The notes under the pieces are model-generated. The model saw nothing but the letters and a program-made list of their open reading frames with translations, did not search any database and was not told the origin of the DNA. Source: Planctomycetota bacterium (lineage in GTDB: Bacteria > Planctomycetota > UBA1135 > GCA-002686595). From it: a stretch of DNA of 51,165 bases. A program made the translations under genes and the position numbers. This document shows, piece after piece, positions 14,252 to 21,668 of this stretch (positions are counted from its first letter, which is position 1; each line of letters begins with the position of its first letter). The stretch is taken from contig JADLBP010000057.1 of assembly GCA_020847695.1 (NCBI GenBank), positions 1 to 51,165 of the forward strand. Direction: 5' to 3'.

Positions 14252-14355
14252 GCGAGCCCCGAGCTCGCCGAGCGCTGCGGAAGCGCGACCCGCGCCCTCG
14301 GGGTTCCCAGCAACGCCGAGCCCCACTTCACCGCGCACTCCAGCGGACTCCGAGA

Positions 14356-14391
14356 GCAACCCGCGTCGAGCCCGAGCTCGGCGCGGGTTGC
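14356..14391 (+). terminator. Long near-perfect hairpin after lexA
   Basis: GCAACCCGCG-T-CGAGC, loop CCGA, GCTCG-G-CGCGGGTTGC gives 16 consecutive pairs with a single T-G wobble. It lies 104 bases after the lexA stop and 72 before the flippase start, followed by AAGCTTTCC. It is the most stable hairpin I see in the window and most likely ends the lexA transcript. Confidence 0.65.
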
Positions 14392-14416
14392 AAGCTTTCC
14401 GGCACGCCCCTACCAT
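14388..14416 (+). promoter_or_regulatory. Candidate promoter for the flippase gene
   Basis: TTGCAA (14388-14393) and TACCAT (14411-14416) are 17 bases apart; each matches four of six consensus positions. The -35 overlaps the 3' arm of the preceding hairpin. The GTG start follows 47 bases later, with GGAGG before it. Confidence 0.32.
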
Positions 14417-14463
14417 CCGCCGCGCGTTCGCGCCCGCGCGCGACGCCAACCCGGAGGCCCGCA

Positions 14464-15936
14464 GTGCTGCGCGAAGCGATCCAGAAGCTCTCGCAGCACG
14501 CGCTGACGTACGCCGCCGCCGAGCAGCTGTCGCGCGTCGCCGGGTTCCTGCTGATCCCGCTGTTCACCCACTACCTCACGGAGTCGGACTACGGCACAAA
14601 GGAGCTCCTCGCGGTCACGGTCGCGGTGCTCGCGCAGCTTTGCGGGATCAACATCACCAACGCGATGTCGCGTCACTACTTCGACGACGCGGATCCCGAC
14701 CGAAAGCGTCTGGTCGTCAGCACGACGTGGCTCGCGGTCGCGACGCTCGCCGGCGCGGTCGTCGTCGTGCTCGGCGCCGCGACGTGGCTGTTCGACGGCC
14801 GAGGATGGCTCGCCGGATCGGGAGCGGCGACGCTCGCGCGCCTGTCGCTCGCGATCCTGTGGTTCCAGCTCGCCCGCGAGGTGCTCGCGCGCTACCTGCA
14901 GACCGAGCAGCGCTCGCTCGCGTTCGGCGTCTTCTCGATCTCCAAGGTGGTCTGCGAGCTCGCGCTCCAGGTGTGGTTCGTCGCCGGGCTCGAGCGCGGC
15001 CTGATCGGCGCGTTCGAGGCGGTCGCGCTGTCGGAGGCGATCTTCGCGAGCTTGCTCGGCCTCTGGATCCTGCCGCGGATCGGACTGCGCTTCTCGCGCG
15101 CGATCTTCGGCGGCCTGCTCGCGTTCGCGTTGCCGCTGATCCCGAACGGCGTGCTGCAATTCTGCCTGCACTCGTCCGATCGCTACTTCGTCGCGGCGCT
15201 CGCGACACGCGACGATGTCGGCATCTACGCGCTCGCCTACAAGCTCGGCTACATCGGGAACTACCTGCTGCTCGCCCCGTTCCTGATGGTCTGGTACCCG
15301 TACGTGTTCTCGCTGATCGCGCCGGAGAAGCAGAAGCGGGTGATCGCCGAGCTCGGACCGCACTTCCTCTACCTGATGGCGAGCGTGACGCTCGCGCTCG
15401 CTTGCTTCGCGCCGGAGATCGTCGGGTCGCTCGCGCAGCGCGAGGGTTACCTCGCCGCGGCGGACGCCGTGCCGTGGATCGCGTTCGGCTATCTGTTCTG
15501 GGGTTGGTTCCAGTTCGCGCAGACCGGTTTCCACGTCGCGAAGGTCACCGGGCCGCTGCCGTGGCTCTCCGCCGGCGCGCTGGCGCTCAACGTCGTCGCG
15601 AACGTCGTGCTGATCCCCCGCCTCGGCTTCGTCGGCGCGGCGATCGCGACCACGGCGAGCTTCGCGGCGCTGGCGATCGCGACCCAGCTCGCCGTCCGCC
15701 GCACGTTCGACTACGCCTTCGCGTGGCGGCGGGTCGCGGTGACGCTCGCTCTCGCGGGCGGACTCGCGGGTGCGGTCGCCGTGCTCCGACCGACCCTCGG
15801 AGCGAACGCGCCGTGGGTCGCGGCGGCGGTGATCGTCGCCTGGATCGCGTGGGGCTGGACCGGCTACCTGCGGCCCGACGAGCGCGGCACCTTGCTCGCG
15901 ACGTGGCGCGACCTGCGAGCTCGCATGCGCTCGTGA
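14464..15936 (+). CDS. Polysaccharide flippase (Wzx/MATE-like, MOP superfamily)
   Basis: This integral membrane protein of 490 residues has about 12-14 hydrophobic segments. The N-terminal pattern (TYAAAEQLSRVAGFLLIPLF, then YLTESDYGTKELL) is that of O-antigen and teichoic-acid flippases. HSSDRYFVAAL, DVGIYALAYKLGYI and ALNVVANVVLIPRLGFVGAA are further typical motifs. It would move undecaprenyl-linked sugar units across the inner membrane. The start is GTG with GGAGG seven bases upstream. No glycosyltransferases are adjacent; the CDP-alcohol transferase-like gene follows after 39 bases. The substrate cannot be told. Confidence 0.88.
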   Translation: MLREAIQKLSQHALTYAAAEQLSRVAGFLLIPLFTHYLTESDYGTKELLAVTVAVLAQLCGINITNAMSRHYFDDADPDRKRLVVSTTWLAVATLAGAVVVVLGAATWLFDGRGWLAGSGAATLARLSLAILWFQLAREVLARYLQTEQRSLAFGVFSISKVVCELALQVWFVAGLERGLIGAFEAVALSEAIFASLLGLWILPRIGLRFSRAIFGGLLAFALPLIPNGVLQFCLHSSDRYFVAALATRDDVGIYALAYKLGYIGNYLLLAPFLMVWYPYVFSLIAPEKQKRVIAELGPHFLYLMASVTLALACFAPEIVGSLAQREGYLAAADAVPWIAFGYLFWGWFQFAQTGFHVAKVTGPLPWLSAGALALNVVANVVLIPRLGFVGAAIATTASFAALAIATQLAVRRTFDYAFAWRRVAVTLALAGGLAGAVAVLRPTLGANAPWVAAAVIVAWIAWGWTGYLRPDERGTLLATWRDLRARMRS

Positions 15937-15949
15937 AGGCGATCCGGCG

Positions 15950-15955
15950 TAGAAT
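15950..15955 (+). promoter_or_regulatory. Candidate -10 box (TAGAAT) for the CDP-alcohol transferase gene
   Basis: GGCGTAGAATC at 15947-15957 contains TAGAAT and is identical to the string upstream of nadB. It would give a leader of about 14 bases before the ATG at 15976. No clear -35 is seen. Confidence 0.33.
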
Positions 15956-15975
15956 CAGCGGGAGCATCGAGCACC

Positions 15976-16872
15976 ATGGGAGTCAGCTGGAGCGAGCTGC
16001 GCCGCGTCTGCCAGACGCCGGTGCGCGACACGAACGACGTCGCCGGTCTGCTTTACGGCGACCACGCATCGCTGCCGATCACCAAGCTGATGGTCGACCT
16101 GCGACTGTCGCCCGACCTGGCGTCGATCGGCTTCTTCGTCTGCGGCTTGACCGGCGCGGTGCTGCAGGCGGCTGACGGGGTGCTCGCGGCGGTCGCTTCG
16201 GCGCTGCTCGTGCTCTACTACGTCCTCGACTGCGTCGACGGCGAGGTCGCGCGCTTCCAGCGCGTGTGCGACGTGAAGTGGGGCTACTTCGACTTCCTGT
16301 TCCACATGCTGGTCAAGCCGCTGGTGTTCTGCGGCGTCGCGGTCGGCCTGTGGCGAGAGTCCGGCGCGGCGTGGCCGATCTTCGCCGCGTTCGCGGCGTC
16401 GACGGCGACGCTGTGGCTCAAGCTCTTCCTCGAGACGCCCGGGATCGTCTTCCTGAAGGAGTTCCTGCGCCGTTCGCGCAAGGCGGACTTCATCGCCGAG
16501 ACCGCGCGACCGATGGTCGACCGCGCGAAGGAAGTCGAGCTCGGAGCCGCCGGCGCGGGAAGCGGCGGTGCTCCGTTCCGGCTGCGCCTCGACCTGGTCA
16601 CCGCGCGCGCGCTGATGACCAACTTCGACATCGGGCTGTTGCTGTTGCTCGCTGCGACGCTCGCCGACCTCGCGGTCGCGCCGTTCGACGTGCCGATGCT
16701 CGGCCCGGTCGGGTTCCGCGGCGCGTGGATCCTCTACTACGGCATCATCCTGCCGCTCGACTTCGCGGACTACTTGCGCACGTACCTGCTGAAGGGTCAC
16801 TTCAATCGCGAAGTGACGCGGCTGCTCGCGTTGGCGCACCACTTCTCGCTCGACTCGCGCCGCGAGCGCTGA
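15976..16872 (+). CDS. CDP-alcohol phosphatidyltransferase family protein with altered active site
   Basis: This membrane protein of 298 residues has roughly six hydrophobic segments. The family signature DxxDGxxARx8Gx3Dx3D is recognisable: D85, D88, G89, A92, R93 and D106 are present. However, the expected Gly is Trp102 and the last Asp is His110. That last Asp acts as catalytic base in characterised members, so activity may be changed or lost. Canonical enzymes join a CMP-linked alcohol to an acceptor, forming phospholipid head groups. The protein is longer than many bacterial members, with an insert near 155-200 and a basic end. The ATG at 15976 has GGGAGC upstream. The flippase neighbour suggests a cell-surface glycolipid role, by inference. 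Confidence 0.82.
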   Translation: MGVSWSELRRVCQTPVRDTNDVAGLLYGDHASLPITKLMVDLRLSPDLASIGFFVCGLTGAVLQAADGVLAAVASALLVLYYVLDCVDGEVARFQRVCDVKWGYFDFLFHMLVKPLVFCGVAVGLWRESGAAWPIFAAFAASTATLWLKLFLETPGIVFLKEFLRRSRKADFIAETARPMVDRAKEVELGAAGAGSGGAPFRLRLDLVTARALMTNFDIGLLLLLAATLADLAVAPFDVPMLGPVGFRGAWILYYGIILPLDFADYLRTYLLKGHFNREVTRLLALAHHFSLDSRRER

Positions 16873-17081
16873 CGAGACCTCGCCGCCGCCGAGCGGCCCC
16901 GATTCCGGCACGGATTCGCACGAGCGGGCCGGAAGCCGCGCGTTCGAGAGCCAACGCCGAGATTCCGACTCGATGCGCACGAGCACCTGGAACTCGACCG
17001 CGCGAGCGCGCGTCCGAGTCCCCCGAAGGAACCGCACGCTTTCGCGCGCAGTTCCGAGATGTCCGAGATCGGAGTCCAAAC

Positions 17082-18446
17082 ATGAGCTCGCTCGCATTCG
17101 CTCACGTCCGTCCTCGTTTCGCCTTGCCCTGCCTGCTCGCCGTCGCCGCCTCGGCGATCGATGCACAGGCCCAGACGCTCTACAAGAAGCCGTTGATCGC
17201 CTTCAGTGTGTCGGGAACCGATCACACGAGTTTCGGCGGCCCGGTGACGGTGAGCTTCCAGTCCGAGCACCTCGACGAAGGCAACGGCTGGACCAACAAC
17301 GCCTACATCGCGCCGGCTTCCGGGCTCTACTACTTCCACCTCAGCGGCGTCCGCGACTCCCTCTACAACGGCGGGACGTGGGACGACGCGTTCCTGAATC
17401 TCACGATCGGCGGGAGCGTCGTCGGCCGCGCGTGGGCAGGCCAGTTCGATTCGCTCGACGCGGCGAAACGGATGACCGGCGCGTATTCCGTCGCGCGCTA
17501 CGTGCAGAAGGGAGAAGTGGTCACCGTGACGGCGACCAGCGACGGCAATCCGATCCGCCATTTCGCCAAGTACGAGCTCTCCGGCATCTACCTCGGACCG
17601 ATCACCGCCTTCAGCGCGTCGGGCGTCGATCACACGAGCATCGGCAACGCGGACCAACTGACGTTCCAGGGCGCGCACTGCAATCTCGGCGCGTGCTGGA
17701 AGGCGAACCAGTTCTTCCAGCCGCCGCGCCAGGGGATCTACTTCTTCAGCGGTCAGTTCGTGCGCGACTCCGCGACCCTCGGTGGGACGTCGGATGACGT
17801 CATGATGGACCTCTTGGTCGGCACGAACGGCGTCGGACGCGCGTGGGCCGGCGAGGCGAACTCGCAGGATGCGGCGAAGCGCATGACCGGAGCCTTCTCG
17901 TTCGCGACGCACCTGCCGGCGAACGGCACCGTGACCGCGAACTCGTCGAGCGACGGCGGTTTCGCGCGGCACCTCGCCGCGTTCGAGCTCACCGGCTTCA
18001 AGGTCCTGCCCGCGGGGCCGTTGACCGGCGCGGCGTTGGCGTTCAGTGCGTCGGGCTCCAATCACATCAGCTCCGGGAGCCCCATTCAGATGGTTTACCA
18101 GACCGAGCACGTCGACACGCACAACGCGTGGGACGGCTCGACGTTCACCGCGCCGGTCCAGGGTTGCTACTACTTCGAGCTCGCGTTCGTGCGCGACTCG
18201 TCGGGCTCGAGCGGCACGGGCGACGACGTCTACGTGAACCTCGACATCGGCGGCACGACGCAGGGCTACGGCTGGGCGGGCGAAGCGCTGACCAGCGACG
18301 GAGTGCAACGGATGACCGGCGCGTACTCGACCGCGCGATTCCTGACGCAAGGCCAGACGGTGACGACGCGCGCAGGGAGCGACGGCAACGTCCTGCGGCA
18401 CGTTGCGGAGTTCCACCTGACCGGGTTCCTGCTCGGCGTGAAGTGA
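17082..18446 (+). CDS. Secreted protein with three tandem C1q-like domains
   Basis: This protein of 454 residues has a signal peptide ending near AIDAQAQ. Three repeats of about 130 residues follow (about 38-168, 170-305, 312-454). Each begins AFS(V/A)SG..H, has a central GLYYF, GIYFF or GCYYF strand with a following VRDS, then RAWAGE or YGWAGE, RMTGAYS, and ends near LTGF or LSGI. This order matches the C1q/TNF jelly-roll, in which the middle strand reads PVxGLYYF and the last FxGFLL. Such domains form trimers and bind diverse ligands. GGAG lies eight bases before the ATG. The biological role is unknown; an extracellular adhesin or matrix protein is plausible. Confidence 0.8.
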   Translation: MSSLAFAHVRPRFALPCLLAVAASAIDAQAQTLYKKPLIAFSVSGTDHTSFGGPVTVSFQSEHLDEGNGWTNNAYIAPASGLYYFHLSGVRDSLYNGGTWDDAFLNLTIGGSVVGRAWAGQFDSLDAAKRMTGAYSVARYVQKGEVVTVTATSDGNPIRHFAKYELSGIYLGPITAFSASGVDHTSIGNADQLTFQGAHCNLGACWKANQFFQPPRQGIYFFSGQFVRDSATLGGTSDDVMMDLLVGTNGVGRAWAGEANSQDAAKRMTGAFSFATHLPANGTVTANSSSDGGFARHLAAFELTGFKVLPAGPLTGAALAFSASGSNHISSGSPIQMVYQTEHVDTHNAWDGSTFTAPVQGCYYFELAFVRDSSGSSGTGDDVYVNLDIGGTTQGYGWAGEALTSDGVQRMTGAYSTARFLTQGQTVTTRAGSDGNVLRHVAEFHLTGFLLGVK

Positions 18447-18485
18447 GCGCAGGCCCGGGGGAGAGGCTCGCGCTCGGCGGTCGCA

Positions 18486-18498
18486 CCGGGATTCCCGG
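18486..18498. terminator. Short hairpin between convergent genes
   Basis: CCGGG-ATT-CCCGG is a perfect five-pair hairpin in the 117-base gap between the C1q-like gene and the carbamoyltransferase gene, which converge. GGCTCGC and GCGAGCC on either side could enclose it in a larger fold. There is no T-tract. Confidence 0.35.
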
Positions 18499-18563
18499 CG
18501 CGGCCGCCGACTCCGTCGCTCCGAGTCGCGCGCGAGCGAGCCGAAGCGCGGAACCGAGCGACG

Positions 18564-20393
18564 TCAGCGCTTCGCGAGCAGCGGGTTCTCGACCCAATAC
18601 GGCCCGATCGCGAGCGCGTCGATCCGGCCGTCGAGGAACGCGCGCACGGCGTCGCGCGGCGAGCACACGATCGGCTCCTCGTGCATGTTGAAGCTCGTGT
18701 TGATCAGGCTCGGGATGCCCGAGAGCCGCTCGTACTCGTCGAGGATGCGCCAGTACTCGGCGTTGACCTCGCGGCGGACGAGCTGCGGTCGCGCGGTGCC
18801 GTCGACGTGCACCGCCGCGGGGCACTGCGCCTTCATCCTCGGCGTGCAATCGAAGGTCAGCGTCATGAACTCGGCGGCGTGCTCCGCGCCGGCGAGGTGC
18901 TCGTAGCAGCTCGCGCGCGCCTCCCACTTCGTCACCGGCGCGAACGGCATGAACTCGGTGCGCGCGAGGCGCTGGTTCAGCCATTGGTTCACCTTCGGCT
19001 CGCGTCCGTGATACAGGATCGAGCGATTGCCGAGCGCGCGCGGCCCGTACTCCATGCGCCCGGCGAAGCGCGCGACGACGAGGCCGGCATGGATCCGTTC
19101 GGCGACGGTGCGCGCGAGATCGGGCGGTTCGTGGAACGCGAGCTGCTCCTCCTCCAGCGCGGCGCGGATCTCCGCAGGCGAGTACTCGGGCCCGAAGTAG
19201 ACGTCGTGGAAGGACTCGCGCACGCCGCCCGGCCACGTCAGGTGCAACGCGAGCCCGGTGCCGCAGCCGCCGTCGCCCATGTTCGGGTACACGAACGTGC
19301 CCGCGACGCCGTCGAGCTCGTGCAGACGTTGATTCATCTTGACGTTCGCGCACACGCCGCCGGAGAGCACGACGTGGGTCGTCTGGGTGCGCGCGAGCCA
19401 ATGCGCGACGAACTCGGCGGCGAGCACTTCGAGTACGCGCTGGTACGCCGCCGCGACGTCGACCATCGGGAAGCGCGCGGCGAGGTGGCGCGAGAGGTGG
19501 ACGTTGAGGTTCTGGAAGAGCTCGAGCGAGCCGTCGCCGCGTTTCGCGCGCGAGAGCAGCACCTCGCGCAGCACCTCGGGATCGCCCCACGCCGCGAGCC
19601 CGACGATCTTGCCGGCGTGCCGGTCGGGCTGGAAGCCGAGCGACGACGTCACCATCTCGTAGAGGCTGCCGAGCGAGTGAGGGAACGCGAGCGACGCGAG
19701 CCGCGTCACCTTGCCGCCCTCGCCGAGCCCGACCGAACCCGCGAGGCCCGAGCCGTAGCCGTCGAGCGTGACGACGAGCGCGCGCTCGTAGCCGCTCGCG
19801 AGGTACGCGTTCGACGCGTGCGAGAGGTGGTGCTCCGCGCGCACGAGCCGCGCGCCGAGCCCGAGCTTCGCGAGGCCGGCCTCGAGCTCGCGCTGCCAGT
19901 GCTTGTGCTCCAGCACCGCGCGTCGCGCCCAACGCTGCGAGTAGAACCGCGTCACGAGCGCGGAAGCGAACGGCTGCACGCCGGCGAGCGTGTAGAAGGT
20001 CTCCTTCAGCCAGCCCTTGCGTTTGCGCTGATTGGGCTCGAGCAGGCCGTGGATCGGCTCGCGGCGCTCGGTGACGCGGCGCTCCGCGGCGGCGAGCAGC
20101 GGCTCGAGCGCCGGCGGCCGGAAGCCCGCGGCGAACGCGCGCTCGGCGGCGAACGCGCGTTCGATGCGCTCGGCCTCTTGATGCCATTCGAGGAACGGAT
20201 ACGCGATCGCGTCGAGCTCGCGCGGCTCGGTGCGCGTCGCCGCGAGCGCGGCGAGGATCGCTTGCTCGGGGAAGCCCGAGTGCTGCTTCTTGCGCGAGAA
20301 ACGCTCCTCGGCCGCGGCGAAGAGCACGCGTCCGTCCTGCACCAACGACGCGGTCGCGTCCTTGTCGAGCGGCGAGATTCCGAGGACTTTCAC
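18564..20393 (-). CDS. Carbamoyltransferase (NodU/CmcH family)
   Basis: This protein of 609 residues has the two-domain layout of O-carbamoyltransferases. The N-terminal ASKHA-type domain opens with KVLGISPLDKDATASLVQDG and contains AEHHLSHASNAYLASG, VVTLDGYGSG and VLSGGVCANVKMNQ. The C-terminal YrdC-like domain has RMEYGPRALGNRSIL, EFMPFAPV and PSLINTSFNMHEEPIV. It would add a carbamoyl group from carbamoyl phosphate to a sugar or other hydroxyl, through carbamoyl-AMP. The start is GTG at 20393, overlapping the deacetylase stop (GTGA), so the two are coupled and probably modify the same surface glycan; that link is inference. Confidence 0.92.
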   Translation of the reverse strand: MKVLGISPLDKDATASLVQDGRVLFAAAEERFSRKKQHSGFPEQAILAALAATRTEPRELDAIAYPFLEWHQEAERIERAFAAERAFAAGFRPPALEPLLAAAERRVTERREPIHGLLEPNQRKRKGWLKETFYTLAGVQPFASALVTRFYSQRWARRAVLEHKHWQRELEAGLAKLGLGARLVRAEHHLSHASNAYLASGYERALVVTLDGYGSGLAGSVGLGEGGKVTRLASLAFPHSLGSLYEMVTSSLGFQPDRHAGKIVGLAAWGDPEVLREVLLSRAKRGDGSLELFQNLNVHLSRHLAARFPMVDVAAAYQRVLEVLAAEFVAHWLARTQTTHVVLSGGVCANVKMNQRLHELDGVAGTFVYPNMGDGGCGTGLALHLTWPGGVRESFHDVYFGPEYSPAEIRAALEEEQLAFHEPPDLARTVAERIHAGLVVARFAGRMEYGPRALGNRSILYHGREPKVNQWLNQRLARTEFMPFAPVTKWEARASCYEHLAGAEHAAEFMTLTFDCTPRMKAQCPAAVHVDGTARPQLVRREVNAEYWRILDEYERLSGIPSLINTSFNMHEEPIVCSPRDAVRAFLDGRIDALAIGPYWVENPLLAKR

Positions 20394-21364
20394 GTCGGCC
20401 GTGGCAGGGGTCGAGCCGCGAACTCGTCGCGCAGGGCGAGCGGCGAGAGCGAGCGGCCGCCGAACTCGCCGAGGAAGAAGTCGAAGTAACGGCGACAGCG
20501 CTCGAGGAAGCGGCGCAGGTCGGCGTCGGATTGGACGTAGCTCGAGCCGCCGCGCATCAGCGACGGGCTGTGGAACGTGAACGTGAACACGCGCTGGCCG
20601 CGCGCGGAGAGCGCGAGCGTCAGCCGCTTCAGGTCCTCGAACTCGAAACCTTCGGGCGACAGGCGCAGGCGCTCGACGGCGCGTGCTCGCGCGAACAGCG
20701 CCGGCAGCCGCATCCGCGCCCACGTCGGCTGCGAGATGCGCGAGTACCAGTGCGGCGCGCGCTCGCCGAGGAAGCCGATGAACGCGCCGGTGACGGGCAC
20801 GACCAACAGGCTCTTCGCTTCGGGATGGAAGAACGGCTCGCGCCGCGCGTGCGTGAAGTCGGGGCCGCCTTCGGAGCGGAAGTCGAACGCCGGGCACGAG
20901 CTCGCGTCGACCTGGTAGCCGAGCTCGACCAGCAGCTTCGCCGTGCGCGGCCCGAAACCGTAGCGACCGGCTTGGTAGATCCGCGGCCGACGCCCGACGT
21001 TCTCCTCGAGCACGCGGGTGATCGACTCGAGCTTCGCGCGCTCGAGCTCCTCGGGCAGGTTGCCGGGGAACGAGTTCGCGCGCGTCAGCTCCTCGTCGAA
21101 CGGCGGAGTGACCCACGGATGCAGGTGCGCGCCGAGCTCCGCGCGCCCGCCGGCGAGCACCTCGCGCAACGGCTCCAGCGAGGCCGCCTGCGACGCGATC
21201 GGATAGTCGCAGAGCCACGTCGCGCGGACGCCGAACTCGTCGAAGAGGCGCTGGCCGACCGGCAGCTCGCTCGCCGCGCGGACCGACGTCGCGCCGCGGT
21301 CGAAGGGACCCGTCCAATCGAACTCTTCCTCGGTCGCGACGAGCACGACCAGGGTGGGCTGCAT
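20390..21364 (-). CDS. WalW-type polysaccharide deacetylase family protein
   Basis: This protein of 324 residues begins MQPTLVVLVATEEEFDW; the TEEEFDW acidic patch and the later GAHLHPWVTPPF stand where NodB-type deacetylases bind metal (Asp plus His-x3-His-like). GRYGFGPRTAKLLVELGYQVDAS and FTFHSPSL are typical of the WalW branch found in LPS gene clusters. It would remove acetyl groups from a cell-surface polysaccharide. I chose the ATG at 21364 because homologues start just before this motif; an ATG at 21433 is possible. No signal peptide is seen, which points to action on a cytoplasmic precursor. It is coupled to the carbamoyltransferase. Confidence 0.85.
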   Translation of the reverse strand: MQPTLVVLVATEEEFDWTGPFDRGATSVRAASELPVGQRLFDEFGVRATWLCDYPIASQAASLEPLREVLAGGRAELGAHLHPWVTPPFDEELTRANSFPGNLPEELERAKLESITRVLEENVGRRPRIYQAGRYGFGPRTAKLLVELGYQVDASSCPAFDFRSEGGPDFTHARREPFFHPEAKSLLVVPVTGAFIGFLGERAPHWYSRISQPTWARMRLPALFARARAVERLRLSPEGFEFEDLKRLTLALSARGQRVFTFTFHSPSLMRGGSSYVQSDADLRRFLERCRRYFDFFLGEFGGRSLSPLALRDEFAARPLPRPT

Positions 21365-21668
21365 CCCTGCGCGGGATGCGGATTGGGCTTGGGGCGCGAC
21401 GCGTTCCCGAGCCGCACCGTTCGACGAGTCCATCGAGGGCCGCAGTCTAGGTGCCTTCCCGCGGGGCCACAACGTCGGCGAGCGCGAGCTCGGCCGTGCT
21501 GGAAGTCCGTTCCGGGTCGCGGCGCGAGCACGGCCCGGCTTCGCGCACCCCGGCTCGCTCGCCGGTCAGCTCGCGGCGCTCGAGGCGCGCGCGGCGCGCC
21601 ATGAGCTCGCGCCCTCCGCGCGAATCCGCGAAGGTAGAATCGTGAGCCCCCCTGAGGTCCTCGACCGC
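21365..21668. other. Divergent gap with inverted repeat and -10-like box
   Basis: No gene is seen. GGCCGTGCT (21492-21500) and AGCACGGCC (21527-21535) form a perfect nine-base inverted repeat. TAGAAT at 21635-21640 may be the -10 of the following secreted-protein gene; an in-frame GTG at 21642 is an alternative start for it. Confidence 0.45.
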
